DNA of 64,000 bases from assembly GCA_965237575.1 (NCBI GenBank), contig CBDEGI010000004.1, forward strand, positions 2,480,001 to 2,544,000. The letters run 5' to 3'. Position numbers and translations under genes: made by a program. This document shows positions 46,879 through 56,549 of this stretch, piece by piece. The notes beneath the pieces were generated by a model, which was not told the DNA's origin, did no database searches, and was given only the letters and a program-made list of their open reading frames with translations. How positions within the stretch are numbered: the first letter of the stretch is position 1; each line of letters begins with the position of its first letter. Origin of the DNA: JAKZVK01 sp965237575. GTDB lineage: Bacteria > Acidobacteriota > Terriglobia > Bryobacterales > UBA6623.

Positions 46879-49608
46879 CTAGAAGGCGAACCGCAGGAGG
46901 AAGCGGAACGTGCGGCCGTCGTTGAGGGTGTTGTTGATCTGGCCGAAATTGGGCGCGCTGACGTCGGCGCCGGGCTCGGCAAATTGCGCGTGATTGAGCA
47001 GGTTGAGCGACTCGGCCCGCAGCAGCAGCGAACGGTCGCCGCCCAGCGGCCAGCGGCGTGACAGCGCGGCGTTGATGTTCCAAATGCCATCCTTGCGGAA
47101 GGTGTTGCGTCCGAGGTTGCCGGCCCGCTCGGTTGGGGTGGCGAAGCCGAACGCCTCCAGCGGCAGCATCGCCGCCGAGGTGTCGGGGTTGTCGATTGTG
47201 CGGCCGAGCACCGAGGGGTCGACGACGTTCGGACGGTCGCTGCTGGTGCCGTCCACGTTGCCGACGCCCGGGCCGTCCGAGCCGGCGGTCAGTTCAAACG
47301 GCGTGCCCGACTTCAGCAAGACAATCGAGCCGAGCTGCCACTGCCCGAAGGCCTTTCGAATCCACCCGCTTTGCGACGCCAGCGCCGGGGCTTCGTAGTT
47401 GAACCGCCACAAGAGGGCATGCGACTGGTCGAAATTGCTGAGGCCCTTCATCTGGCCGTGATAGTCGAACTCGCTGGGGCTCCGGGCGTTGCGCGAATCC
47501 CGGCCCGACGCAGTGTTGCTGTAGTCGGAGCCGAGATCGATGGCCTTGCTGAACCAGTAGGAGGCGTCGAGCGACAGGCCGGCCCGGCGGGGCAAGTTCA
47601 GCGTGACCTTCGCGGCATCGTAATAGCCGCGTGAGCCGTTGATGATGCGGCGTACCTCGAAGAACCGTGGGTCGGGCCTGCGTTCGTCGATCGTGTCGGT
47701 GATTTGCTCGACTCCCTCCACCGGGCGGCCGCGGTTGAGAAACCAGGTCGTCAAGAGTTTGTCCGCGCGGCTGCCGACGTACCCGAGACTGAGCGTCCAC
47801 TCGTTGACGAGGTCCAGCTCCCAACTGAAGTTGTAGAGATGAGCGTAGGGAGCCTTGAGGTCGGGGTCGAGGAAGAACGGCGAACTGCGCGCGTTCGAGT
47901 CGAAGTCGGCATCGGTGAAGTCGTTCAGCGGGTTGGCCAGATCCGGCGCCTGCTTCGAGACGCGCACGCTACCGGGCGGATTGAATCGGGCCTGGCCGAA
48001 AGTCACCGGGAAGATCTCGCCGTAGTGGATGCCGTACGCCGCTCGCAGAACGCCCCAACGATCACTGAGGCGGTACGCGATACCGAAGCGTGGAGCGAAG
48101 TTGTTGCAGTCACAGCCGTACGGGATCTCGCTGAGGCCGTTCACGTCGTAGGGACTGGTGACCGGCTGGTAGCGCAGGCCCCAGTTGATCGTCAGGTCGG
48201 AGTTGATGCGCCACTGGTCGCCCAGGTAGTACTGCATGTCCCAGTTGCGAAACCCGCGGTGGACGTTCCCCAAGGCGAACCAAAACGTACTGGGCGTGCC
48301 CATTTGAACGTTCGTGATCAGGTCACGTTCGAAGTCGTTCCGAAAGCTGAACGTGCCCCGCTGGTCGGCGCTCTCGATACCGTTGACCTGACGCCGTAGC
48401 AGCTCGACACCGGCTTGCCAGGTGTGGCGGCCTCGAATGCGCTGGATGCGGCCGGCGTAGCGAAACAGGTTCTGCGCGCGGTCGATGGGGACGGCCGACG
48501 TCGGGCCGATGGACTGAAGTTGGCGCGAAAACAGGTACAGCGGGCCGAGGGATGTCTCGTCGCGCACCAGCAGCGAGCCGATGCGGTCGAAGCCCGCGGA
48601 GAGGTCGGTGGTCGTGGTCGGCGTCCACGCGCCGTTCCAGGTGATGCGGGCGCGGTGGTTCTTGGTGGTCGTGTCGGGGTTCTGTCCGCCGACGAGTTGG
48701 AAGGCTTCGACATCCTGGAGCGTGACACCGTATCGCAGCGTGAGGCGGTCGTTGTCGCCCAAGGCTTGATCGAAGATGCCCGAGGCGCGGTCGTTGTCGA
48801 TCGCCTGCGGCGAGTTGGTGTTGAGCGCGCGGGGGTCGATGTCGGTCCGGTTGGGTGGCTCGGCGGGAAAGGCGTTGAAGATGGCCTCGACCAACGCGCG
48901 CGTGGCCGGGTCGTTCGTCATCGGCGTGCGTTCCGCGGCCGTGGGTACGAGGACGTTGCCGTTCACCTGGCCCCGAACTTGCCGCCGGCTGGCGTCGATG
49001 GTGAACGCGCCGCCCCGCCACACCGGCACGGTGAGATTGACGCCATAGTCGTTTTCGCGCGCCGGTTGGACGTTCCCGACCTGAAAGAACGACCGCGCCG
49101 TGACGACACTGTTGTTGTGGGACCAGAAAGCGTTGCCGTGAAAGCCGAGCACTTGCGAGCGGGGTAAGTGGAGCGGTGCGTCGGGGGCACCTCCGAATTC
49201 GTTCCCGAAGTAGTCGCTATCGACCCGAAATTCCTTGACGATCGTGGCCGTCGTCCCCATGCGGACGTTGAGCTCCTTGAGGACGTTGTTGTCGATCAGC
49301 GTGATGCGTACGTTTTCGTTGCGGCGCCCCTCGCCGGAGGACGAGTCGACCTCACCGAGGAGGTTTAGCGAGGTTCTGTCCGCCGAGGCGGTTTCGGTGG
49401 TTTCGATTACAGCGCTGCCGGGCGTGGGAGTTTCCCCCTCGGCGGAGGGCTGGACGGGCGGCGGCGGGTCGGTATTCGATTGGGGAGGCGCCGGTTCGGT
49501 GGTCGATTGAAGCGGGGTCGGCACCCCGGGCTCGGCCGCACGCATCACGGGCCAGGCCATGAGGAACAGCCCGGTCCCCAACGCGGTTAGACGTTTGCAG
49601 CGGAACAC
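46879..49608 (-). CDS. Oar-like TonB-dependent outer-membrane receptor
   Basis: The protein has a signal peptide, a Pro-rich linker (residues 25-60), a short plug-like part (TASADRTSLNLLGEVDSSSG and TATIVKEFRVDSDYFGNEFG) and a long beta-barrel with YYLGDQWRINSDLTINWGLR, NFAPRFGIAYRL and a final FRFLLRFAF. This is the pattern of acidobacterial Oar/CarboxypepD-type receptors, though the usual N-terminal carboxypeptidase-regulatory domain is absent. They import large substrates across the outer membrane. At 909 residues it is shorter than most. The ligand is unknown, and no TonB gene is near. Confidence 0.87.
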   Translation of the reverse strand: MFRCKRLTALGTGLFLMAWPVMRAAEPGVPTPLQSTTEPAPPQSNTDPPPPVQPSAEGETPTPGSAVIETTETASADRTSLNLLGEVDSSSGEGRRNENVRITLIDNNVLKELNVRMGTTATIVKEFRVDSDYFGNEFGGAPDAPLHLPRSQVLGFHGNAFWSHNNSVVTARSFFQVGNVQPARENDYGVNLTVPVWRGGAFTIDASRRQVRGQVNGNVLVPTAAERTPMTNDPATRALVEAIFNAFPAEPPNRTDIDPRALNTNSPQAIDNDRASGIFDQALGDNDRLTLRYGVTLQDVEAFQLVGGQNPDTTTKNHRARITWNGAWTPTTTTDLSAGFDRIGSLLVRDETSLGPLYLFSRQLQSIGPTSAVPIDRAQNLFRYAGRIQRIRGRHTWQAGVELLRRQVNGIESADQRGTFSFRNDFERDLITNVQMGTPSTFWFALGNVHRGFRNWDMQYYLGDQWRINSDLTINWGLRYQPVTSPYDVNGLSEIPYGCDCNNFAPRFGIAYRLSDRWGVLRAAYGIHYGEIFPVTFGQARFNPPGSVRVSKQAPDLANPLNDFTDADFDSNARSSPFFLDPDLKAPYAHLYNFSWELDLVNEWTLSLGYVGSRADKLLTTWFLNRGRPVEGVEQITDTIDERRPDPRFFEVRRIINGSRGYYDAAKVTLNLPRRAGLSLDASYWFSKAIDLGSDYSNTASGRDSRNARSPSEFDYHGQMKGLSNFDQSHALLWRFNYEAPALASQSGWIRKAFGQWQLGSIVLLKSGTPFELTAGSDGPGVGNVDGTSSDRPNVVDPSVLGRTIDNPDTSAAMLPLEAFGFATPTERAGNLGRNTFRKDGIWNINAALSRRWPLGGDRSLLLRAESLNLLNHAQFAEPGADVSAPNFGQINNTLNDGRTFRFLLRFAF

Positions 49609-49772
49609 AGCGACCCTTTGATTTGCGCGGTTTGCCGTGTCTGCTCTCCCAGTTCCGGCACGGACCGTGCCACTTGTGATTATAGAGGCGCGCGGGTTCA
49701 GGGCCGCGATTTCGGTGGCGGTTCAGTTTCAGCGACCGCTGTTACGGAAATCGGATCCGCCATCCACGATGG

Positions 49773-49902
49773 CTGAAGCCGGCTTGTGGGAAGGACGCTG
49801 AAGCGCCCTGGAGAGGAGCGAGCGGCCACGCTGAACCGGCCGTAAACGACCGGCCTACAACGCGCTTCGCGCGGAAGCCGCCTGAAGGCGCCTGAAGGCG
49901 AC
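49773..49902. repeat. Dispersed ~130-bp repeat, copy 2
   Basis: It matches 33334-33462 in block order, with CTGAAGCCGGC first and GCGCGGAAGCCGCCTGAAGG last. The middle part differs. The spacer 49609-49979 has no gene. Confidence 0.8.
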
Positions 49903-49979
49903 TTCAGAAACGACAGCCTTTCCCGGCAGGGTGAGTAGCCCGCGCGCTCCATGCCCGAGCGTGCGCGCCGCCAAGTTGG

Positions 49980-51300
49980 GCCACTACCCACTACTGTCCC
50001 AACGTCGATTCGTAGAAACTCCGTAAGTCACGATTTCACAGCGTGATAGGGTTGGTTTCAAGGCAAATCGATTTGAACGCCATCTGGGGCCTGCCTGCCT
50101 GTACGATGTTGGGTCATGCATGTCGGACGGACCGTTTTCTCGCAGCTGATGGATTTGTTCCCCTTGGTTGAGTTCCGCCGTTGCGTCGCGCGCTACCGCG
50201 GAAATCACAAGGTCCAGCGCTTTTCTTGTCTCGACCAGTTCCTGTGTCTCGCTTTCGCCCAACTCACCTCGCGGGAGAGTCTGCGCGATATCGAAGTTTG
50301 TCTCCGCGCCGTACAACCACGGCTCTACCATATGGGCTTTCGCGGCAACATCGCCCGCAACACGCTGGCGAACGCCAACTTGAAACGCGACTGGCGCATC
50401 TACGCCGCTGTCGCCCAGATCCTCATCCGCCAAGCCCGGCAACTCTACTCCCACGAAAATCTGGGGCTGGAATTGGAGCAGACAGCCTACGCCCTGGACT
50501 CCACCACCATCGATCTGTGCTTGTCGTTGTTCCCGTGGGCTCCCTTCCAACGCACGAAAGCAGCCGTGAAGGTCCATACCCTGTTGGACCTGCGCGGCAG
50601 TATTCCCAGCTTTATTCGCGTTACGTCGGCGCACGTCAGCGATGTCAGCGTGTTGGATGATCTCGTGCTGGAGCCGGGGGCCTGCTATGTCATGGACCGC
50701 GGTTACATTCATTTTGCCCGCCTCTACCGGTTCACGCTGGCTGCCACTTTCTTCGTAGTACGGGCTCGAACCAACATGCAGTACCGCCGCCGCTACTCCC
50801 ATCGCGTGGACAAAACGACGGGCCTGCGCTCGGATCAGACGATCGTACTCACCGGCCAGGATTCGGCCCGCGACTATCCCGCCCCCGCTCGGCTGATCCG
50901 CTATTGGGATGAGCCGCAGGACCTTCGCCTGCGTTTCCTGACGAACAATTTCCTGTTGCCTGCGCTCACGATCGCGCAGCTTTACAAGCGCCGCTGGGAC
51001 GTGGAATTATTCTTCAAATGGATCAAACAACACCTCCGCATCAAGAAGTTCTACGGTACATTGGCCAACGCGGTGAAGACGCAGATCTGGGCCGGGGTGA
51101 TCGTCTATCTGATGGTGGCGATTCTCAAAAAACAGCTCGGCATCGAGGCCAGTCTCTCCCGCATTCTACAGATTCTCAGCGTCACCGTTTTCGAGAAAAC
51201 GCCCATTTTACAGGTGTTGGAGGGCCTCGATTCCCAACTTCCACCACTCCATCCCTCCAACCAACTGACTCTATTCGACTTATGATGGGACAGTAGTGGG
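49980..51300 (+). mobile_element. IS4-family insertion sequence
   Basis: The left end contains CCCACTACTGTCCCA (49987-50001) and the right end its exact complement TGGGACAGTAGTGGG (51286-51300). The true left border is probably 49980 (GCCACTACCC), because this sequence also remains beside the other half of the disrupted gene at 59104-59113. The single transposase gene fills the element. The right flank starts GCGCTGC, a candidate target duplication. Confidence 0.85.
50116..51285 (+). CDS. IS4-family DDE transposase
   Basis: The N-terminal block (MHVGRTVFSQLMDLFPLVEF; FSCLDQFLCLAFAQLTSRES) is the DUF4372-type start of IS4 transposases. ALDSTTIDLCLSLFPWAPF carries the first catalytic Asp, YVMDRGYIHF the second, and LYKRRWDVELFFKWIKQHL holds the YREK-type Glu motif. 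At 389 residues it is complete and appears intact, so the element may still be active. Confidence 0.96.
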   Translation: MHVGRTVFSQLMDLFPLVEFRRCVARYRGNHKVQRFSCLDQFLCLAFAQLTSRESLRDIEVCLRAVQPRLYHMGFRGNIARNTLANANLKRDWRIYAAVAQILIRQARQLYSHENLGLELEQTAYALDSTTIDLCLSLFPWAPFQRTKAAVKVHTLLDLRGSIPSFIRVTSAHVSDVSVLDDLVLEPGACYVMDRGYIHFARLYRFTLAATFFVVRARTNMQYRRRYSHRVDKTTGLRSDQTIVLTGQDSARDYPAPARLIRYWDEPQDLRLRFLTNNFLLPALTIAQLYKRRWDVELFFKWIKQHLRIKKFYGTLANAVKTQIWAGVIVYLMVAILKKQLGIEASLSRILQILSVTVFEKTPILQVLEGLDSQLPPLHPSNQLTLFDL

Positions 51301-52305
51301 GCGCTGCCCTTTTCTCTGAACACATTGAAGGCTACCGGGGAGGCCTTTCCCGTCGCCGAGAACAGCGGCCACCCAACGGTTGCGGCTGATCAGACGCTGG
51401 TCTACCTCGACGCGTCCAGCTCGCGGCAGCGCCTGATCTGGCTCAACCGTAGCGGCGATAAGACCGGGGTGATCGCCGAACCGCAGCGAAGGATCCAATA
51501 CCCGACGCTCTCCCCGGATGGGCGCCACGTGGCTGTTGCAGGGTCGGAGGCGGGCAATCCCGACATCTGGGTCCACGAGGTCGATCGTGGCATCAAGAAC
51601 ATCGTCGCTTCCTCGAACCGCATGGATTCGCGGCCGATCTGGTCCAGTTCGGGGGAAGAACTGATATTCTCTTCGGCGCGTCGGGGCAACATGGATATTT
51701 ACCGCAAAGCAGCCGATGGGACTGGGGAGGCTCAGCTTATCCACGGGACCGACGCGAACGAGCATGCTTCGGATCAGTCCCAGGACGGATGGTATATTCT
51801 TTACGACTTGAATGGTAGGAACATCTGGTATCTCGAGCGTAGGGACGGCGACAGCCTCGAAGCCAAGCCCTTTCTGGCATCGGACTTCACCGAAAAGGCC
51901 GCGACACTCTCGCCCGACGGGAGGTGGGTAGCCTACTTGTCAGACGAGTCCGGCGACTTTGAGGTTTACGTTCAGCGTTTTCCCGAGGGAGGCGGCAAAC
52001 AGAGGATCTCTCAAAACGGTGGACTGGGCCAACGGTGGGGACGGGACGGGCGGAAGCTTTACTATGTCGAGGGGGAAACCTTGGTGGAGGTGGAGGTGAA
52101 GCTGGGTTCCAGCCTCTCTGTTGTTGCGGCGGCACCGCTTTTTTCAACTCCAGGTCTCAGGCTGAGCGCTTCGACCTATGCCCAGTACGACGTATCAGCG
52201 GATGGGGAAAGATTCGTGGTCGGCGAGTCCGTCAGTCAAGGTCAAACAGCCATCCACGTCGTCCAAAATTGGTTCACCGAGTTCAAAGACCGGCCCGGAA
52301 AATAG
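51301..52305 (+). pseudogene. 3' half of a winged-helix/TolB-propeller gene
   Basis: Directly after the IS end the frame reads ALPFSLNTLKATGEAFPVAE and continues as TolB-like propeller repeats (LSPDGRHVAVAG, DIWVHEVDRG, SSGEELIFSS, LSPDGRWVAYLSDESG) to a final VVQNWFTEFKD. This matches the second half of the protein at 60343-62583. The first half is absent on this side of the IS but is found, in opposite orientation, at 59114-60328. The open frame has only a TTG at 51325 as a start, with no real promoter. Confidence 0.88.
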
Positions 52306-52378
52306 GAACTGGGTAGGCACGGCCAAGCAGCGAACTCGCCAAACGGAACCCCAGAGGACTGCTTCCGCCGGGCGGACC

Positions 52379-52669
52379 TTATCGACGACCCACCACCAAG
52401 AAGATCGCGGCCAGCAAGCTGAGCCAATTGATCAAGATCAGGCTCATGATCCAGCGAAAGTTGGCACGCCCTTCAATACGCAAGTCCGCCATTTCCCCTC
52501 GCACGGCGGAGAACTCGTCCTCAAACTCGCTCCGTGTGCGCTCGGCTTCGGCCATGAGACCGTCAAGGCCTCGGTGCAGATCCGAGCGCAAATCGTCCAT
52601 GCGCTTGGTCAGCTCCCTGTAAGAGCCTTCCAAGCCCGCAATGCGCACTTCCAGCGTGCTCTCGGGCAT
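52379..52669 (-). CDS. Small coiled-coil membrane protein
   Basis: Residues 1-70 are a charged heptad-like helix (VRIAGLEGSYRELTKRMDDL, ending RSDLHRGLDGLMAEAERTR), followed by one membrane segment (WIMSLILINWLSLLAAIFLVV) and a short basic tail. It would sit in the inner membrane with its coiled coil in the cytoplasm. I do not recognise a family with a known function. It lies between the propeller fragment and the ManD-like gene, all of which are inside the inferred inverted segment. Confidence 0.7.
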   Translation of the reverse strand: MPESTLEVRIAGLEGSYRELTKRMDDLRSDLHRGLDGLMAEAERTRSEFEDEFSAVRGEMADLRIEGRANFRWIMSLILINWLSLLAAIFLVVGRR

Positions 52670-52742
52670 GCCGAATTCAGGTTAGCACGGGATAAGCTGC
52701 TTCCTCACGTGAACGACATGCCGGGCGTAGCACACAACGCCC

Positions 52743-54121
52743 CTACGGCCGAATCACCGACCCATCCCGCCTCCGCGTCGAACCCCAGTGGTAATCAAAC
52801 GGCGTCAGCAGCTTGTCCGGCGAATACTTCGCCACTGCCTGCTCATTCAACTCGACCCCCCACCCGGGCCGCTCGTTCGCCCAGAAGTACCCATCCTTGA
52901 GCACGGGGCACCCCGGGAACACCTCCTGCGTCTCGGGCGGGAACACCGTGCGTTCCTGGATGCCGAAGTTGTCAGGTCGAGCGCGACGTTGGCGCAATGT
53001 CCGATGGGTGAGACGTCCCCCGGCCCGTGCCACGCCGTGCGCACGCCGAACCATTCGCACAGCGCCGCGAGCTTCCGCGCCGGGCTCAATCCCCCGATCT
53101 GCGAGATGTGCACCCGCATGTAGTCGATCAGGCGATCGGTTACCAGCCCGATGAACTCGTGCGGGCTGTTGAACAGCTCACCCATGGCGATCGGCGTCGT
53201 CGTGTTGGCGCGGATGTGCTTGAAGTAGCCGATCTGCTCCGGCGCCAGCGGGTCTTCGATGAAGAACGGCCGATATTGCTCCAACTGCTTGCACAGATTG
53301 AGCGCCTGATCGGGCGACACCCGTTCATGCACGTCGTGCAGCAACTCGATCTCATCGCCCAGCGTCAGGCGCATGTGCTCGAACAGCTTGGGGATGATGC
53401 GCACGTAGGGGCCCGGCTCGTAGATGCGCTCCCGCGGCGGCCCGGCCGGCGGCGGCGGAAGATCATCCGCCCCGCCCGACGCCGACCCTCCAGACCCGCG
53501 CCGGGACCCGTAGTTCGCCATGCCGGGAATGCCGACCTGAATGCGCACATGACGGTAGCCCTCTTCGATGAAGCCGCGCGCCATGTCTTCGACTTCCTTG
53601 AAGGTCGAGCCCGAGGCGTGCGCGTAGCAGTCGGCCGCCATGCGCGTTTTGCCGCCGAGCAACTGGTAGACGGGCATGTTGGCGCGCTTGCCCTTGATGT
53701 CCCACAGCGCCTGGTCGACGCCGCTCATGGCGTTGTAAAGCACCGGCCCGTTGCGCCAGTACGAGCTGACGTACATCGACTGCCAGATGTCTTCGATGTG
53801 ATCGGGGTCTTTACCCAGCAGGAAAGGAGCGAGGAAGTCGTCCACCGCCGTGACGACAGTCTTGGCGCGCTGGTTGAACGTGGCGCACCCCAGCCCGTAA
53901 AGCCCCGGCTCGCTCGTATCCACCTTCACCACCACCAGGCGGATGCGCGGCGCGGCCACCAGCACGGCCTTGATGCCGGTGATCTTGAGCGGCGGCAGCC
54001 CGCGTTGCGCCTGCGCCTCCTGCGGGCTCGGCGTGAACGCCAGTGCGCGGTTCCCCATCAGTGCTCCAAGATTCAACGCAGCGCCCCCGGCCACGGTCTT
54101 CATCCAATCACGCCTTTGCAT
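52743..54121 (-). pseudogene. Mannonate dehydratase/mandelate racemase-type (ManD-like) enzyme with one frameshift
   Basis: The start ATG at 54121 follows GAGGA and gives a QRRDW Tat-like leader. The enolase-superfamily body shows YWRNGPVLYNAMSGVDQALW, ADCYAHASG, DVHERVSPDQALNLCKQLE, FFIEDPLAPEQ and AMGELFNSPHEFIGL, with the Asp/Glu/Glu metal ligands, then WHGPGDVSPIGHCANVALDL. A single-base loss near 52973 shifts the frame. The other frame continues DNFGIQERTVFPPETQEVFP to WANERPGWGVELNE, the normal C-terminus. The predicted export of a cytoplasmic-type sugar-acid dehydratase is odd. It could be intact if the frameshift is an assembly error. Confidence 0.82.
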
Positions 54122-54384
54122 CGGCTCATCCTCCGTCGACAGCTTGGTTTTGAACATCATCAGGCATGTCCCTGCCATTCGCAACCCGGCTTCCGGCCCG
54201 TTTCCAAATTGTACGTAAGCCTCGATGACCGCTTTGCGCTCCGTTCCAGCGTGATCGTGCCATGCCACGCTTCAGAGCCGCGGATGTAAATCCGCGGGCG
54301 TGCGGCCGCAACCCCGCGCTTGGGGAAGACGCAAAACAGCCGCTTACTTCGAGCAAGTTGCTGATGCCCGCCAGCCTCTCTACC

Positions 54385-55347
54385 ATGGAGAAGGAAGGAG
54401 CAACCTGTTTGCGCATCTTAATCAGCGGTGGAGCGGGCTTCGTCGGATCCCACCTTTGCGATCGTCTCCTGGCGGAAGATCACCGCGTCCTCGCCGTCGA
54501 CAACTTTTTGACAAGCCGGCGCGACAACATTCGCCACCTCGAATCGAATCCGGCATTCGACCTCCTCGAGCAGGACGTGTGCCAACCCTTCGAGGTGGAC
54601 TCCCCGATCGACTGCGTCTGCCACCTGGCTTCGCCGGCCAGTCCTTTCGACTACCTCAGGCACCCCATCGAGACGCTGCAGGTGGGGTCGGCTGGGACCA
54701 AGAACCTGCTCGATTTGGCGCTCGAGCGGGAAGCGACCTTCCTGCTGGCGTCAACGTCGGAGTGCTACGGGGACCCCGAGCAGCATCCTCAAAGCGAGAC
54801 CTATTGGGGGAACGTCAACCCGGTCGGCCCGCGCTCTTGCTATGACGAAGCCAAGCGCTTTTCCGAAGCGCTGACGATGGCCTATCACCGGGAGCACGGC
54901 GTCAACACACACATCGCGCGCATCTTCAATACCTACGGACCGCGTATGAAGCTCAACGACGGCCGCGTCGTGCCCGCCTTTCTCGACCAGGCGCTCGGCG
55001 GCAAGCCGCTCACCGTGTTCGGCGACGGCTCGCAAACCCGCAGCTTCTGTTACGTGTCGGACCTTGTCGAGGGCCTATGTCGGCTGATGTGGAGCGACGA
55101 GCATCTGCCGGTCAACCTCGGCAACCCGAACGAGATGACGATCCTGGAGTTCGCGGAGCTACTGCACGCCAAGCTGGGGTTAGAGGGCCAAGTCGAGTTC
55201 AAACCCCTTCCCGAAGACGATCCCAAACAGCGCCAACCCGACATCTCCAAAGCCAGGCGGATCCTCGGCTGGGAACCGAAGGTCTCACTCGAAGAGGGCC
55301 TCAGCTCGACGATCGACTACTTCCGTGCCCAACAGGTGGTGGCATAG
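54385..55347 (+). CDS. UDP-glucuronate decarboxylase (UDP-xylose synthase)
   Basis: The extended SDR fold starts LISGGAGFVGSHLCDRLL, with DNFLTSRRDNIRHL, HLASPASPFDY, LASTSECYGDPEQHPQSETY, then WGNVNPVGPRSCYDEAKR, where Tyr and Lys are catalytic, matching UXS. It makes UDP-xylose from UDP-glucuronate for surface polysaccharides. ATG at 54385 adds eight residues before LRILIS; a TTG at 54409 is preceded by AAGGAAGGAG at good distance and may be the true start. The gene stands alone. Confidence 0.9.
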   Translation: MEKEGATCLRILISGGAGFVGSHLCDRLLAEDHRVLAVDNFLTSRRDNIRHLESNPAFDLLEQDVCQPFEVDSPIDCVCHLASPASPFDYLRHPIETLQVGSAGTKNLLDLALEREATFLLASTSECYGDPEQHPQSETYWGNVNPVGPRSCYDEAKRFSEALTMAYHREHGVNTHIARIFNTYGPRMKLNDGRVVPAFLDQALGGKPLTVFGDGSQTRSFCYVSDLVEGLCRLMWSDEHLPVNLGNPNEMTILEFAELLHAKLGLEGQVEFKPLPEDDPKQRQPDISKARRILGWEPKVSLEEGLSSTIDYFRAQQVVA

Positions 55348-55531
55348 GGAGACTGCCGGGCGGTGGCGAAAGCGCGTCCAGGGGCGCGGGTCGCTGTTGC
55401 GGCCCACGCTGTCACCGTTGGGTCGAAGAGCAGAGGGATCGGCACCCAGGGCTCCGCCGTCCCAAATAACGGACGACTCCCGCCCGAGCCTTACATCCGT
55501 TGTCCGCTTCGAGGACTGGGTTTTAGCGTGT

Positions 55532-55870
55532 CTACTCTTCGATCGTTCGGAGGAACGCCAGAATCTTGTCGACGTCGGTGGCGCTTACGCCTTTGACCGG
55601 CTTCATCTTGCCCGCGCCCTCCGTAATCACGGCCTTGAGCTCCTCGTCGCTCTTGCTTTGAACAGCCTCCGAGCCCAGGTGCTTGATCTCGACTTTCAAG
55701 ACCTTCGCCATGCCGGGGTTGCCCTGGCCCTCGGCTCCGTGGCAGGTCTTGCACTTCTTCAAGTACACAGCCTTGCCCGCCTCTTCATCGCCGGCAAACA
55801 GCGTCATGGAACAAAACAGAGTCACGACCGCGACGAACACGGCCCCTTTTACCACTGCGCGAACAACCAT
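55532..55870 (-). CDS. Small monohaem cytochrome c, secreted
   Basis: A signal peptide (MVVRAVVKGAVFVAVVTLFC) is followed by KKCKTCHGAEGQGNPGMAK with one CxxCH site and a later MKPVKGVSATDVDKILAFLR, which holds the distal Met. The start follows GGGAGA. It is the last gene of the NapC-like/cyclic-nucleotide/cytochrome cluster and probably passes electrons on from the tetrahaem protein. It is 112 residues long, standard for class I cytochromes. Confidence 0.93.
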   Translation of the reverse strand: MVVRAVVKGAVFVAVVTLFCSMTLFAGDEEAGKAVYLKKCKTCHGAEGQGNPGMAKVLKVEIKHLGSEAVQSKSDEELKAVITEGAGKMKPVKGVSATDVDKILAFLRTIEE

Positions 55871-55979
55871 GGTTATGAAATCTCCCTTCTCGCGGTTTGG
55901 ACGTTCTGTGTGCGGCACAGGTTTCGGCCGGAGATCCGCGGCCTGAAATCTGTGCCCGCGGGGCTACACTGTGCCGCGC

Positions 55980-56540
55980 TTACCGTTCCATCGCCCGTTT
56001 CTGAATCGTCTTCAGGATGTTTTCTTCGGTCGAAGGCAGGATGCTGAGCATGGTCAGAAAGTTGTGCTTGCCCAGCGTCGCCAGCTCTGTCTCGGCTGTC
56101 GTGCGGATCGTCGCGTTGCGAGACTCGTTCGACAGCAGGGCCATCTCTCCAAAGTAGTGCCCGGCCGAGAGTTTCGCAAGTACGGTTAGTTCGGGACCGT
56201 CCTCTCGGACCACCTCGACCTCGCCACTACGGATGAAGTAGACCGAGTCTCCGATGTCGCCTTGCCGGAACACCACCTCCCCCGGCCCGTAGTTCTGCAC
56301 GTTAAACAGGCGATGGCGCTGCCGGAAGCTGAGGATCGCCACCCCGATCAGGATCAGAATGGAGACGCCTACCAGGACTGGCGACAGGCTGGCAAAGACA
56401 AACAGCGTCCCACCGGTGGTGTTCAGCAGGAACTGCGTGGCGAGCAACAACGCAACCAGGGAGAGCACCTGGGCGGCGATCAGCAACCGTTGTATGCCGG
56501 TGGGGCCGACGTCGAACTTCCTCGCGACCTGGTTCGCCAT
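55980..56540 (-). CDS. Membrane protein with C-terminal cyclic-nucleotide-binding domain
   Basis: Two hydrophobic segments (LLIAAQVLSLVALLLATQFL; VLVGVSILILIGVAILSF) come first. Residues 75-185 are a CRP-type domain: GEVVFRQGDIGDSVYFIRSG, then GHYFGEMALLSNESRNATIR, whose Glu and Arg in the FGEMALL...RNATIR loop bind the ribose-phosphate of cAMP or cGMP. There is no DNA-binding helix. The gene lies between the NapC-like and cytochrome c genes, and its domain resembles the one fused to NDH-2 at 57442. I infer a cyclic-nucleotide sensor of this respiratory module. Confidence 0.9.
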   Translation of the reverse strand: MANQVARKFDVGPTGIQRLLIAAQVLSLVALLLATQFLLNTTGGTLFVFASLSPVLVGVSILILIGVAILSFRQRHRLFNVQNYGPGEVVFRQGDIGDSVYFIRSGEVEVVREDGPELTVLAKLSAGHYFGEMALLSNESRNATIRTTAETELATLGKHNFLTMLSILPSTEENILKTIQKRAMER

Positions 56541-56549
56541 CGCCGTGGT

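Noticed and set aside
48415..49167. Open frame antisense to the Oar-like receptor
   Set aside because: No start signal or family match; the receptor frame is clearly coding.
56302..56549. C-terminal ~80 residues of the NapC-like frame overlapping the next gene
   Set aside because: The text is Arg/His/Pro-rich shadow of the cyclic-nucleotide gene; a frameshift is the simpler explanation.
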